Source: Typha latifolia
Lineage: Eukaryota > Streptophyta > Magnoliopsida > Poales > Typhaceae
Direction: 5' to 3'
DNA: 64,000 nucleotides
Assembly: GCA_019914945.1 (NCBI GenBank)
Contig: CM034106.1
Location: 3,658,001-3,722,000, forward strand
Within the stretch, counting starts at the first letter, position 1, and every line of letters begins with the position of its first letter. A program made the position numbers and the translations under genes. Positions 22,551-32,530 of this stretch are shown piece by piece. The notes under the pieces were generated by a model that was not told where the DNA came from, made no database searches, and was given only the letters and a program-made list of their open reading frames with translations.

Positions 22551-23600
22551 ATGCCTAAAAAGGCGACAGTGACGAAGAAACCAAGGCCGCCTTCATCGCC
22601 ATCCTCGGCTCCCAAGTTTTCTTCAACAGCGGCTGCGGGTCGCTACAAACATAATTTTGGCACCCGTCCTGTTATCTGTGAAAGACCCGTGGTTATATCT
22701 GATTTTTCTGAATTGGGGATTGAACAGATCTTTACTGAACGAGGATGGTTATCAGTGTGTCGGATGAGCGGGACTGCTTATGTGGAAATTGTTCGGGAAT
22801 TCTTTAGTAATGCCACGATTTTCGATCATTGTATACGTTCTACTGTTCGTGGTGTATCTATCTACCTGGATTATGATGTTATTCGTGCTGAACTTCGTCT
22901 TCCTGATGGTGAGTACCAGTATCCAATGTCTGCTCCACTTCCTGATGTCAATGAATATGCCGGTACTGTCCTGATCAAAGGGGAACGTTGGAAAGGTAAC
23001 ATGATGCCGCATGCAAAGCTGACATCTGTGGCTCGCATGCTTCACCTCTTTTGTCTGTACAATGTTACACCCAAGACTCGACATTCCAGCATTAGTCTCG
23101 ATCGTGCGTTCCTTCTTCATGCCATGTTATCGGGTGTCTCTATTGACTTAGCTGTCGTGATCTATGATTCGATTCTCTCAGCTGCACAGAAAGAAGCACC
23201 TCGTGAGGGATTACCATTTGGCATTTTTCTTACAAATCTGTGCACTCAAAGTGGGGTGCGAGTCGATGCTTCGGAACCTTCTCTTACTTCGCAGAAACCA
23301 TTGGATCGGATAACTCTTAAGCGGAGTCAAGCTCATGACCAGTTGTCTCCTCTCAAACCATCCTCTTCCATCGTTGGTCGGTCATCGCACCTCGACAGTT
23401 CTGATGATAGCTCTGCCGATGACTCATCTCCCACTGAGGGGGAGTTACCTCGGAACTCGGACCCTTTCGATCAGCTTTGTAGTCAAATCCAGGATCTCCA
23501 TTCGGCAGTAAATGAATTACGAGCTGAGCAAGCTCGTCAGGGAACTGTTCTTGACTCCGTGTTGACGATTCTTCATCGTCAGTTTCCTCCGAGTTCCTAG
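22551..23600 (+). CDS. ORF3 of element B: putative plant transposon protein domain (349 aa)
   Basis: An intact extra ORF between pol and the 3' LTR. I take the ATG at 22551 (AAGAATGCC; MPKKATVTKK) rather than the in-frame one at 22527. The N-terminus (1-60) is basic and rich in Ser, Pro and Lys. Residues about 65-240 (FTERGWLSV, VREFFSNAT, VRGVSIYLDYDVI, RAFLLHAMLSGVSID) resemble the Pfam 'putative plant transposon protein' domain, PF20167 by memory. The tail has a Ser/Asp-rich linker and a C-terminal heptad-like helix (about 305-345) suited to self-association. I see no signal peptide or clear membrane span, so it does not look like the envelope-like protein reported from some Sireviruses. 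Its function is unknown. Confidence 0.8.
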   Translation: MPKKATVTKKPRPPSSPSSAPKFSSTAAAGRYKHNFGTRPVICERPVVISDFSELGIEQIFTERGWLSVCRMSGTAYVEIVREFFSNATIFDHCIRSTVRGVSIYLDYDVIRAELRLPDGEYQYPMSAPLPDVNEYAGTVLIKGERWKGNMMPHAKLTSVARMLHLFCLYNVTPKTRHSSISLDRAFLLHAMLSGVSIDLAVVIYDSILSAAQKEAPREGLPFGIFLTNLCTQSGVRVDASEPSLTSQKPLDRITLKRSQAHDQLSPLKPSSSIVGRSSHLDSSDDSSADDSSPTEGELPRNSDPFDQLCSQIQDLHSAVNELRAEQARQGTVLDSVLTILHRQFPPSS

Positions 23601-23999
23601 TCTTTGGCATTTGTGCCAAAAAGGGGGAGAGTGTCTTAGATAGTGTCTTAGTGTTTAGGTGTCTAGGTGTGTAGGGGGAGTATGGGCATAGGGGGAGTTT
23701 AGTGGAGTTTTCTTAATATTGAAACCTTGCTTTGTCTTAGTGTCGTTGGCATTTGAACTTAACTTGAAGTAATTGTGATAACGTATGTTTAATCTTTGTC
23801 TGTTTAAATTTTTGCTCTTGTGATAACTTGTGTTTTGATTTTTTTATTTCAAGTTATTTTCACTTGATCTTGGATTGGTATATGTTTCTTTGTAGGGATT
23901 GATATGCAAAATACTCTAGACTTGTTGGTTGCTCAGTTTGAAGTCTTTGTAATATCTTGTAACCTAGGTGTTTTGTCACAAATTGCCAAAGGGGGAGAT
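23601..23999 (+). other. 3' untranslated region with polypurine tracts of element B
   Basis: The tract adjoining the 3' LTR is AAAGGGGGAGATT at about 23987-23999. Further GGGGGAG runs occur near 23620, 23675 and 23690. Multiple polypurine tracts are a known Sirevirus trait. No ORF. Confidence 0.75.
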
Positions 24000-25186
24000 T
24001 GTTAGGTTTTTAATTGTTGGCAATTGTGTTCAAAATATTCTAAGTGTATTTTTACATGTATATGAGCTTTACTCAAGTCTAGAATATCTCTGGTGTAAAG
24101 AATTGCAAGATCATTGGAGAAAAGCCGTCGCGTTCACACTGTGTTCACAAACGCGTTCGAATGCGAAATCTGCGTTCACACAGATAGAGAGCCGCATTCA
24201 CAAACGCGTTCGAACGCGAGCACTGCGTTCACACAGACCGAGAGCCGCGTTCACAAACTCGTTCGATCGCGAGCACTGCGTTCACACAGACTGAGAGCCG
24301 CGTTCACAAACGCGTTCGAATGCGGGCACATCGTTCACACAGACCGAGAGCCGCGTTCACAAACGCGTTCGAATGCGGGCACTGCGTTCACACAGACCGA
24401 GAGCCGCATTCACAAACGCGTTCGAATGCGGGCACTGCGTTCACACAGACCGAGAGCCGCGTTCACAAACGCGTTCGAACGCAGGCACTACGTTCACACA
24501 GACCGAGAGCATTGTTCACAAACGCGTTCGAACGCAACCTGAGGAATTCAAGCTGTTGCGTTCGAATGCACTTGGGCCCGTTCGAACGCACCTGAGATCA
24601 AGTCAGGCCGTTCGAACGCACACGGGCCGCGTTCGAACGCACCTATGAAGTTTGCAATTTATTGGATTTTCGAGAGTACGAATATAACTTGGATTTGGCT
24701 CTATCTTGGAGATGATATATAAGGATAGTGTTGCCCTAACTTGAGGGGGTTGAAGAAGATCATTCAAGGAGACTTTTTGGAGGCTACATTGGTTCTTCAA
24801 CTCACAAGGCTCTTCTCATCCACAAATCTTAATCTTTCGTATTAAGGGATCTCGAGACGAAAGATTAATCTCGAGGGTTACTGAGATTGGACTTCAATCA
24901 TGAGAAGCAGTGAATCATGGGTTCTAGCAAGCAAGACTGAGAGGAACAAAGTCGTTTGGATCGACGGGTTGTTTTGTGGGTCAGTCTTGTAACTGCTACT
25001 ATTCTAATGATTGGTTTTGATCCGAATTTGGATCAGTGGTTTTTTCCCGTTTGGGTTTTTCCACGTTAAAATCTTGGCGTACATCTCTCCTTTCGTTTTT
25101 AATATTTTGTCTAATGTTTACTTAAGCAAACGAAAAATATCTTTGCCTAGTGTTTAGATACATACGTGTGTCTAGGGGTTATTTCA
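24000..25186 (+). repeat. 3' LTR of element B
   Basis: 1187 bp, TGTTAGG...ATTTCA, with eight tandem palindrome-bearing units (24128-24535) and TATATAA at 24716-24722. It is otherwise very close to the 5' LTR, so apart from the three-unit difference the pair has diverged little. Confidence 0.95.
24128..24535 (+). repeat. Tandem array of about 53 bp units in 3' LTR of B
   Basis: Eight units of the type seen in the 5' LTR. Several cores read TTCGAATGCG, and one reads TTCGATCGCG, instead of the full palindrome. Short ORFs across it (repeating RSQTRSNA) are translation artefacts. Confidence 0.93.
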
Positions 25187-26278
25187 GTACCTACTCGATT
25201 TGGATGGATGTTGATACCCTTAGCGGATGGAAGGATATGGTTATGATTGAGATACTCTTTACGGATAGCAAAGTATGTTCTAAGCCTTCGGGCATAATGT
25301 TAAGATCGGGTACCAGATGTTGACTGTGCACAGTGGTCTAGTATGATGATATTATACCAAAATGTGAGCGATGATTGTGATGTTGAGAAATGCATATGAT
25401 TTTATTATCATCTGACATACTTGATTATCGAGTAGTCATTATGCATCATATATGATTGTATTTGATATCATAATATGGTCATGGTCTGTATGCATCATTT
25501 GTGTCATATTGAGAGACTTATGATGATGATATGACATGAAGGCTTGTTTATTCATTATTGAAAATTATATAATTTTATTAGTTATGATATGATATCTACC
25601 TTTCGTTTATATATTATTGAGATCACATTCATATACTTATTCATGACATGATGCTCTTTCTGATTCGTATTATTCAATACTTGATTTACTCTCTATTTCG
25701 CATCACTAATTCGGGGTAAGGTCTATTCACTAAGGCTTCTACTCATGATTCTCTGTATTTCTTATCTAATCCCCTAGATATGTGGTATGTGATAGCGACT
25801 TGAGATACCTTTAGAAGATATTTAGAGGGATGATGAGCTGAGCTGTAAATGTGAGACAATATAGATGATAGTTGATATAGAAATTAAGTTGTACCATTAT
25901 TTAATATTTGTACTCCATTGTATTAGACAATGATTTGTATAATACAGGTTGGATTATAGTGTGCTCATGTATTAGTGATTTTAGTTATATCTTGATGGTT
26001 TGTCATAGCCTGTGTGGGCCTTGTTATATTATGTAGCTGTCTAGTATGGTTGTTGTAGACTTGAATATTCATATGTTAACAGATTTATTTGGTTAATAGT
26101 ATGATTTATTTGGTGGTGGATTATGTGAGCATTGATATGTTAGCAGGTTTTATTCGATGATGTCATGATTATATAAGCACAAGAGTGTATTTGTGCATGA
26201 GAGGCCTCGCCCAACCTGTTGCGTGTGCCGTGTGCGCGCGTGGGCGTTCACGTGCCTGTGCCGGGCCGAGGCGTTACA

Positions 26279-26413
26279 ACTCCTCTACATAATGTTTTAA
26301 TGAACGACGTAAGTTCCTACTCTTCTACATAACATCATAATGATCGACGTGACTCCCTACTTCTTTACATAATATCTTGACAACTGATGTAATTCCCTTA
26401 TTTGTGAGGTGTA
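26279..26413. repeat. Degenerate short-unit repeat cluster, right half
   Basis: Continues the 14125-14267 cluster with the same TCTACATAA and GACGTAAGTTCCTACTC-like units. It starts with the T1 target duplication ACTCC. Confidence 0.5.
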
Positions 26414-27134
26414 TTGGACCTTTGTCACGGAATGCACAAGCTCCATGTCAATCTAACTTGCAAAATGCTCCAACTGTTGATCTTGAGTAAGAATCTCCAA
26501 CTAGTTCGCTCAATGTTTCATCTAGTTTACAAAAATATTACTATTGAGATCGACCAAAATACACTATCATCCAAATATCAAAGACATTCCAGTATGCGTT
26601 ATGAAAGAATCAAATCTCTATCTAAGTTGCCAAATCATTATAGTCCTGATGTAAGAGAACCATTACTTGATAGGTGTGGAATTGATGGATCGGGATGAGA
26701 CCTTGAGGACATTGCATGCACCTTGAAGCTTGCTCAAAATTGTGTGAAGCATGTCTTCAACTGCAACTATCGAGAGCACAAGTTTGAGGTAGGAGACATG
26801 GTGTTCGTCCAAGTGCAACCATATCGGCAGGTGATAGTGTGCCCAGTACAAAATCAAAAGCTCTCACGTCGCTATTTCGAGCCATTATGAGTCTTCGAGA
26901 GGATTGGACCTGTAACTTATCATTTCAAGCTGCTAGAGGGATCAAGGGTGCACTGCTTGTTCCACATCTCCTTGCTTAAGGAGAGAATTGGCTTGGAACT
27001 GATAATAGGAACATCACTACCCAAACCACTTAATGAGATAGAGATTATGGAGTCAATTTGTGTTCTAGCTAGACAACAACGTCGACATGAGGCTAGTTGG
27101 ATACTGAAGTCTTAGTTGAATGGCTTATACACAT

Positions 27135-27951
27135 TGTTAGGATCTTTTCTTATTGCATTAGGACTTTATTTTCATTAAAATAAAATTCCTGTAGGTCACG
27201 TTCGAACGCAGGAAGGATCATGTTCGAACGCCCTTGTGAACGCCTGCATCAGGTTCACAAATACAGAGAACACATATTGTGCGTTCGAACGCCTGCATTA
27301 CGTTCGCACATACAGAGAACGTCTTTTGGTGCGTTCAAATGCGATCGAGCGCGTTTGAACGCGATCGACGAGAATCCTCTAGAATTAGGGTTTCATATTG
27401 TTTTAGGACTTATTAGCTAGCCTCTATAAATATGTGGATGATAGCCAATTTTATTATGCAATTGGATTATTATTTTTTGCCTCCTATCTTCTCTCTAGAC
27501 TTCTCCCTCCTCCCTCTTCACCATCCTTTCACCTCTACCGTTGGCAAGGTTTCTCCTAACTTCTAATCTTCCTCGGTTGTCGAGCCACCCCTCTTCTTTG
27601 AGATTTGACCACTTTGTTCCCTTCATCTATATCCCTTAATCACATCCACCATCCATCTTCATCTCCATACCCATCCATAACCCTAACATCCACTCCACCC
27701 ATCACCACCACCATTACCCACGTTATTCCGTGTTTTCATCCCTGCTACACTTCAAATCTATGAAGGGAGTAAATAAGAAGTTACGGATCTAACCCAATTG
27801 GTTTCGTAATTTTCTGACTACAAAAGAATATCTGAAGAATATTTTCCCACAATTGCGCGGTTATTCCTATAATATATTCAGATTTTGAAGGAATAATTGC
27901 ATAGCTTATCTTTGGTTCCATATCTTATTAATTTGCTATCAGAGCTTAACA
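27135..27951 (+). repeat. LTR G1 (about 817 bp) with palindrome cluster
   Basis: Begins TGTTAG and ends TTAACA, a five-base terminal inverted repeat. Palindrome copies and variants lie at 27196-27366, and TATAAATA at 27425-27432. It sits inside the chromodomain codons of the gypsy pol tail, with AATGGCT on both sides (27118-27124, 27971-27977). A second G1 copy starts at 40178. Confidence 0.72.
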
Positions 27952-27953
27952 AG

Positions 27954-27965
27954 TGGTATCATAGC
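27954..27965 (+). other. Primer-binding-site-like sequence after LTR G1
   Basis: TGGTATCATAGC, ten of twelve bases of the initiator-tRNA-Met site, two bases after the LTR end. The rest of the internal region is missing. Confidence 0.6.
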
Positions 27966-28080
27966 TTATCAATGGCTCGGCAAACTATTTGACGACGCAA
28001 CATGGGAGCTAGAGATCGATATGATGGAATGATTTTTCGACCTCACACCTTGAGAACAAGGTGGAGCAAGCATAGTGGAA

Positions 28081-29128
28081 TGATATGAGATAGTTTCCTA
28101 GCCAATCACTATTTTCCTTGCTTTGGTTTTGTAGTATTTATTTTCTTATCTTATAAAGAATAAAGATTTCTAGCTTGGCATTCGAACATTAGGAGCCTGT
28201 TCAAACGAGACATTCGAATGTCTACATATCATTCGCAAATGCAAAGATAGTGTTTTGGCCGTTCAAACAGTTTCGCGAGGCTGTTCAAATGCCCAACGCG
28301 GGGTTATTTCATATTAGGGTTTATTTATTATTTTTGAACATATGGCTAGCCTCTGAATATGTGGAATGACAACCACCTTGATATTATTGAACAACTAGAA
28401 ATTAATAAACTCTTCTCCTTTGTCTTTTCTCTCTTTCTCCCTCAACCTTTATTACGAACCAAATCTAGACAGATCTAAACATAATAAAATTATGAAAATT
28501 TAGGTGGTGATAGCATTACGAGATAGAATTCTAATAACTCTAGTTTCACATCAATCGAATATCTTGATGAAAAGATATAATTAAAATAGTGATAAGCTGG
28601 CTCCAGCTCAAGCTCGACTCGAAATTAATTTCGAACCTGCTAGCTCAGCTCAAGCTTGGCTTAGCTCAATTCGAGCCACGTTGGAACCTAAATTGAGCCT
28701 ATTATCAAGCCCTATTCAAGCTGAGCCGAACTGCTGAGCCAAAAATGCTAAATTAAACTTAAATAGTTAAATTAAATAAAACTGGACTAAAATTTAAAAT
28801 TTTAACCTGTAAATAAAAAGAGCCAATCAAATTGACTAGTAATTTAAAATTTAACCCATAAAATTTAAAAATTTAATATAGCACTATTTAAAAATGCTAA
28901 GCCAACCAAGGTTGTACCCCCTTGACCCTAAGAAGCGGCCCACCTTCCTCTCTATCCTTCCCTTGCAACCTAGCCTTCTTCCCTTGCAACCTAGCCACCT
29001 ACCCTATGCCCTAATCCATTCATCCACTTCCATCCAAACCCTTGGTCATTCTCCTTCTCATTCACCGGCCTTCCCCACCTCCATCCACACCACTAGATCA
29101 ACCCTACATACCTGGTCTATTCCTTACA
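28081..29128 (+). repeat. 5' LTR of G2
   Basis: Begins TGATATGAG after a purine-rich tract and ends ATTCCTTACA before the primer site. It has decayed palindrome variants at 28180-28310. It carries an AGCTCGAG-rich insertion (about 28603-28893) absent from the 3' LTR, which explains its larger size. Confidence 0.65.
28603..28893. repeat. AGCTCGAG-rich interspersed repeat, copy 1
   Basis: Runs of CAGCTCAAGCTCGA, GCTTGGCTTAGCTC and similar words. The same type occurs at 37508-37618 and 58770-59290. Such repeats are common non-autonomous elements in plant genomes; I cannot assign a superfamily. Confidence 0.55.
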
Positions 29129-29129
29129 G

Positions 29130-29141
29130 TGGTATCAAAAC
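29130..29141 (+). other. Primer binding site of G2
   Basis: TGGTATCAAAAC, the initiator-tRNA-Met site with two G-to-A changes, one base after the LTR. Confidence 0.7.
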
Positions 29142-29176
29142 ACGTTGATCCTTGGACCAAGCTTGAACCTCCATTA

Positions 29177-30640
29177 ATGGTGCAAACAAGGTCTCAAAGG
29201 TTGGCAGATAAATATAGCCCTACCGGTCCAGAAGTTGCTGCCGACAACCCTCATCAACTAGGATCTTCTTCAGCCAATCCTAGCAGGCCAGAACTAACCA
29301 CCATTGGTCTGAACCTGACTTCCATGCAGGAGGTCATGACCGAGGTGTTGTTGCTGCAGATGACGGAGGAGTTGTGTGTGGATAGGCTAGTAGCCATGGC
29401 GGAGAGAGAAGCTGCTAAGGTATCACAAGAATGCATGATGCAGTTGTTGGCTGATGCAATTGCCTCAAGAATAGTTCTCCATAGCGTGCCACCTATTGTT
29501 ACAAAATGAAGAGACGCCACCTACAGACACTGAACTACTCCTTCCAACACCAAACATATCGAGGATGCATGAAGAGGAACACCTTATGCAACCACTAGTT
29601 AGACCAAATCACCGTGAGCCACTGGCCCACTTCGTGGGAGAGGATGATTGGGAGACTCCTAGAGGTGATGAATGCCAACATGGTGACTTGGAGTACGTGA
29701 GGGGTTATCGTGGAGGACATCATGAGCATTCCCTATTCCAACCAATCCAACGCCCCCCACCGGTGGATGATAGGGGGATCTGCATGCGCACAACAAGGAT
29801 TGATTTCCCTAAGTTCAACAGAGGAGACTCGATCGAGTGGCTATACCACGTAGAGCAATTCTTCGCTTTCCAACATACGGAAGATAATGCAAAGGTATTG
29901 ATCACGAGTTTTCATCTAGAAGGGCCTACTCTTCATTGGTATAGATCGGATTCCACCAACGTTAGATTGGAGCGTTGGGAGGAGTTTAATGTCGTGATTA
30001 CTCGACGCTTCGGGGCTGAGAGATATGAAGACTTTGATGCTCTACTTACCAAGCTTGTCAGCAAACTACAGTAGGGCATTCCAAGAAGAGTTTGAGAAAA
30101 TCAATAGTAGGTGTAATCCGACGTGGCTTGATTCACTTCTTTAGAGCACGTTTGTGTTGGGGCTATGGGGGGAGATCCAAGCTGATGTAAAGGCCCTCTG
30201 ACTAGAGACTCTTGATGATGCCTTCTAGTATGCCATCCTCATGGAGAGGAAACACAAAGATGTGGAGCCATAGTCGAACATTTGGAACTGGTCAGCATAG
30301 CCGCTACCTGGCTAGATTGATAGGTGTAGGTGCTAGATCTTCATCAGCACCGAGAACTATAGGAGCTATACCGGGTCAAAGAGCCCCTCTTCGACCATCT
30401 AACAACGTAAAGGGAGGCACTAGACCTGCTATCCGGACTCTCACACCTGCACAGGTGGAGGACCGACGAGCAAAAGGTCTTTATTTTCGGTACGATGAGC
30501 AATATACTCTCAAACACCGCTGTGCACGGGTGATGGGTAGTATGATGCTAATAGATGGCCAAGAGGAGATAGAGGAGAATGTTGCTCATGTAGAGGAAGA
30601 GAGCACAGAGGTGAACCATGAACTGAACCTAGTGGAGTAT
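29177..30640 (+). pseudogene. gag of G2, broken
   Basis: Starts at ATG 29177 (MVQTRSQRLADKY). It shifts frame near 29500 and 30075. It carries the chromovirus capsid segment (IDFPKFNRGDSIEWLYHVEQ, FHLEGPTLHWYRS) and a downstream APLRPSNNVKGGTRP linker with RTLTPAQVEDRRAKGLYFRY. No CCHC knuckle is seen, consistent with Reina-type elements. The matching gag in G3 is at 42741-44046. Confidence 0.82.
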
Positions 30641-31087
30641 GAAGAAGAAGACATATTGGCGGAGATATCATTACATGCTTACTTCGGAACTGCCGCGCTA
30701 AAGACCTTAGAGTGGACAGCTTGATTAAGAAGAAATGTGTACATATACTCATCGATTTAGGTAGTACACATAACTTCTTAGATTAGAGGTTAGTCAAGGG
30801 GCTAGGACTTGAGGAAGAGCTGACCACTATGTTTGAAGTAGTAATTGGAGATGGCACAAAGCTACGAGCGAGTAGTTTGTGCCGACGGGTATGAATCCAA
30901 ATACAAGGTCACGAGCTCCACATTGACTTGTATCCGCTCGCCCTTTGAGGAGTGAACATCGTCCTAGGCACACAATGGTTGTAGAGCTTAGGACTTGTAA
31001 CTTTTGACCTTGGAGTAATGTGGATGAAATTCCAACATACTGGCAGTTGTACGATTTGATGGAACTTTAGCAGCCACCAGCCCTAGT
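30641..31087 (+). pseudogene. Aspartic protease of G2, broken
   Basis: After a stop at about 30722 the sequence reads ILIDLGSTHNF. The catalytic Asp-Thr/Ser-Gly is altered to Asp-Leu-Gly, against DTGSTHNFID in G3. VLGTQWL-like residues follow near 30960. Several stops show it is dead. Confidence 0.75.
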
Positions 31088-32530
31088 TTGCAGCTGATGG
31101 TGGGAATGTTGAGGTCAAAGGAGATGGCCTACTTGCTGCTTGTGACACCCACCAACCCTGGGGCTGACCCTAGCTCAGGTATAAGTCCAAAATTAAAGTA
31201 CTTGTTGACTGAGTTTTCTGTTGTGTTTGAAGAACCGAAAGGGCTACCATCAACAAGGGATTTGCACCATCGAATCGAGATTATTCCAGGGGCAGAACCT
31301 ACCAATATGAGACCTTATAGGTACCCACATGTGCAAAAGAAAGAAATTACAAAGATGGTGGGAGAAATGTTGGACCAAGGCATCATCCAACCAAGTCGAA
31401 GTGCTTACTAATCGCTTGTATTGTTAGTGCACAAGAGAGACGGCAAATGACATTTTTGTGTGGACTACCGGGCCTTGAGCACCATCACCGTCAAGGACCG
31501 GTATCCAATACCAGTGATAGAAGAACTTTTGGATGAATTGGCGGGGGCGACAAACTTTAGCAAATTAGATTTGCGCGCCGGGTATCATCAAATAAGAGTT
31601 GATGCCGCCGACATTCACAAGACGGTGTTTCACACCCACGACGGCCATTATGAGTTTTTGGTTATGTCATTCAGTCTAACCAATGCTCTAGCGACCTTTG
31701 AAGGGTTAATGAATGAATTTTCAGACCTCTCCTACGTTAGTATGTCTTAGTTTTCTTTGACGACATCTTGGTGTACTGCATGAATTTTGGGGAGTATCTT
31801 TTACATCTTCACGAGGTGCTAAAAATTTTGGCAGAACAATCATTGAAGGTCAAGATGTCAAAGTGTTTGTGGGGTGTGGAGAAGGTGGAATAGTTGGGCC
31901 ATGTAATCACCAAAGGAGTTTCGGCCAACCCGAGCAAGATTTCTTGCATGCTCGGTTGGCTGATTCATAAGACTATGCGCGAGCTTTGGGGCTTCCTTGG
32001 TTTGATGGGCTATTATAGGAGGCTCATTGTAGGATATGGGAAGATAGCTTCACCTCTCACAGCCTTGTTAAAACAAGATGCATTTGTATGGAACGAAAAG
32101 GCCATGATTGCATTTGAAGATCTAAAAGTTGCTATGACGTCACTCGATATTGGCAATACTGAACTTCTCCAAAACTTTTGTAGTTGAATGCGAGGCATCA
32201 GGAGTTGGTATAGGTGCTTTTCTCATGCAGGGAGGAAGGCCTATAGCATTCATAAGCAAAGCTTTGTCAGAGAGATCCCAGCAGCTATCGACTTACGAGA
32301 GGGACATGTTGGCTATTTTACACGTCGTCACCAAATGGAGGCCGTATTTGATTGGGCATCGCTTCACCATCCGCACGGACCAAAGAAGTCTTTCCTGCTT
32401 CATGAGCAAGCAGATTCACACCCCAACCAATAGAGATGGCTGACAAAATTTCTAGGATATGATTATGAATTGCAATACAAGCAGGGTGCTGAAAATTGGG
32501 TGGCAGATGCATTATCGCGCCAAATCGACG
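31088..32530 (+). pseudogene. Reverse transcriptase and RNase H of G2, broken
   Basis: RT fingers read KGLPSTRDLHHRIEIIPG and RPYRYPHVQKKEI. Then comes [20 protein letters not shown] with [11 protein letters not shown], and the catalytic FFDDILVY near 31750-31775 after a stop. The thumb (GFLGLMGYYRRLI) and a gypsy RNase H domain follow (ECEASGVGIGAFLMQ, KALSERSQQLSTYERD, RTDQRSLSCFM, up to DALSRQ near 32520). At least five stops or shifts. Confidence 0.87.

Larger units (their letters stand above)
15274..25186 (+). mobile_element. Complete Sirevirus-like Ty1/copia retrotransposon B
   Basis: 9.9 kb element with both LTRs (15274-16299, 24000-25186), TG...CA ends and a perfect 5 bp target duplication GTACC (15269-15273, 25187-25191). 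Internal order: primer site, gag, protease, integrase, RT, RNase H, 1.3 kb spacer, ORF3, G-rich polypurine tracts. Copia order with an extra ORF after pol and large size fit the Sirevirus lineage. The pol frame is broken in several places, while ORF3 is open throughout. It inserted into solo LTR T1 and is therefore younger than T1. Confidence 0.96.
14268..26278 (+). mobile_element. Solo LTR T1 (about 2.1 kb), split by copia element B
   Basis: Begins TGTAACAACCC at 14268 and ends GTTACA at 26278, with a perfect target duplication ACTCC (14263-14267, 26279-26283). Removing B and one GTACC copy leaves 2093 bp without coding capacity, primer site or internal region, so it is a solo LTR. The same LTR occurs inverted at 33711-36586. 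Size, TGTAAC start and GC-rich ends suggest a Ty3/gypsy family, but without an internal region this is inference. Confidence 0.85.
26660..28080 (+). pseudogene. Integrase C-terminus and chromodomain tail of a Reina-like gypsy element, broken and split
   Basis: The frame from about 26660 reads an integrase C-terminal segment (KFEVGDMVFVQVQPYRQ), then the GPY/F-like VFERIGPVTYHFKLLEGSRV and HISLLKERIG. It reaches a chromodomain-type SWILKS before LTR G1 interrupts at 27125-27970. It resumes with WLGKLFDDATWELE to about 28030. The same segment in G2 lies at 33470-33700 plus 36587-36876. Stops are frequent. Its polypurine tract leads into the LTR at 28081, so it is the tail of an element sharing that LTR with the next one. 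Confidence 0.75.

Noticed and set aside
22551..23600. Calling ORF3 an envelope-like gene
   Set aside because: Position fits, but no signal peptide or clear transmembrane helix is visible, and the motifs fit a plant transposon domain better.
24128..24535. Regular repeat-spacer look suggesting a CRISPR array
   Set aside because: The 'spacers' are themselves repeats, the array is inside an LTR, and the genome is a plant's.
24114..24648. Further repeat-peptide ORFs in the 3' LTR of B
   Set aside because: Same artefact of the 53 bp array.
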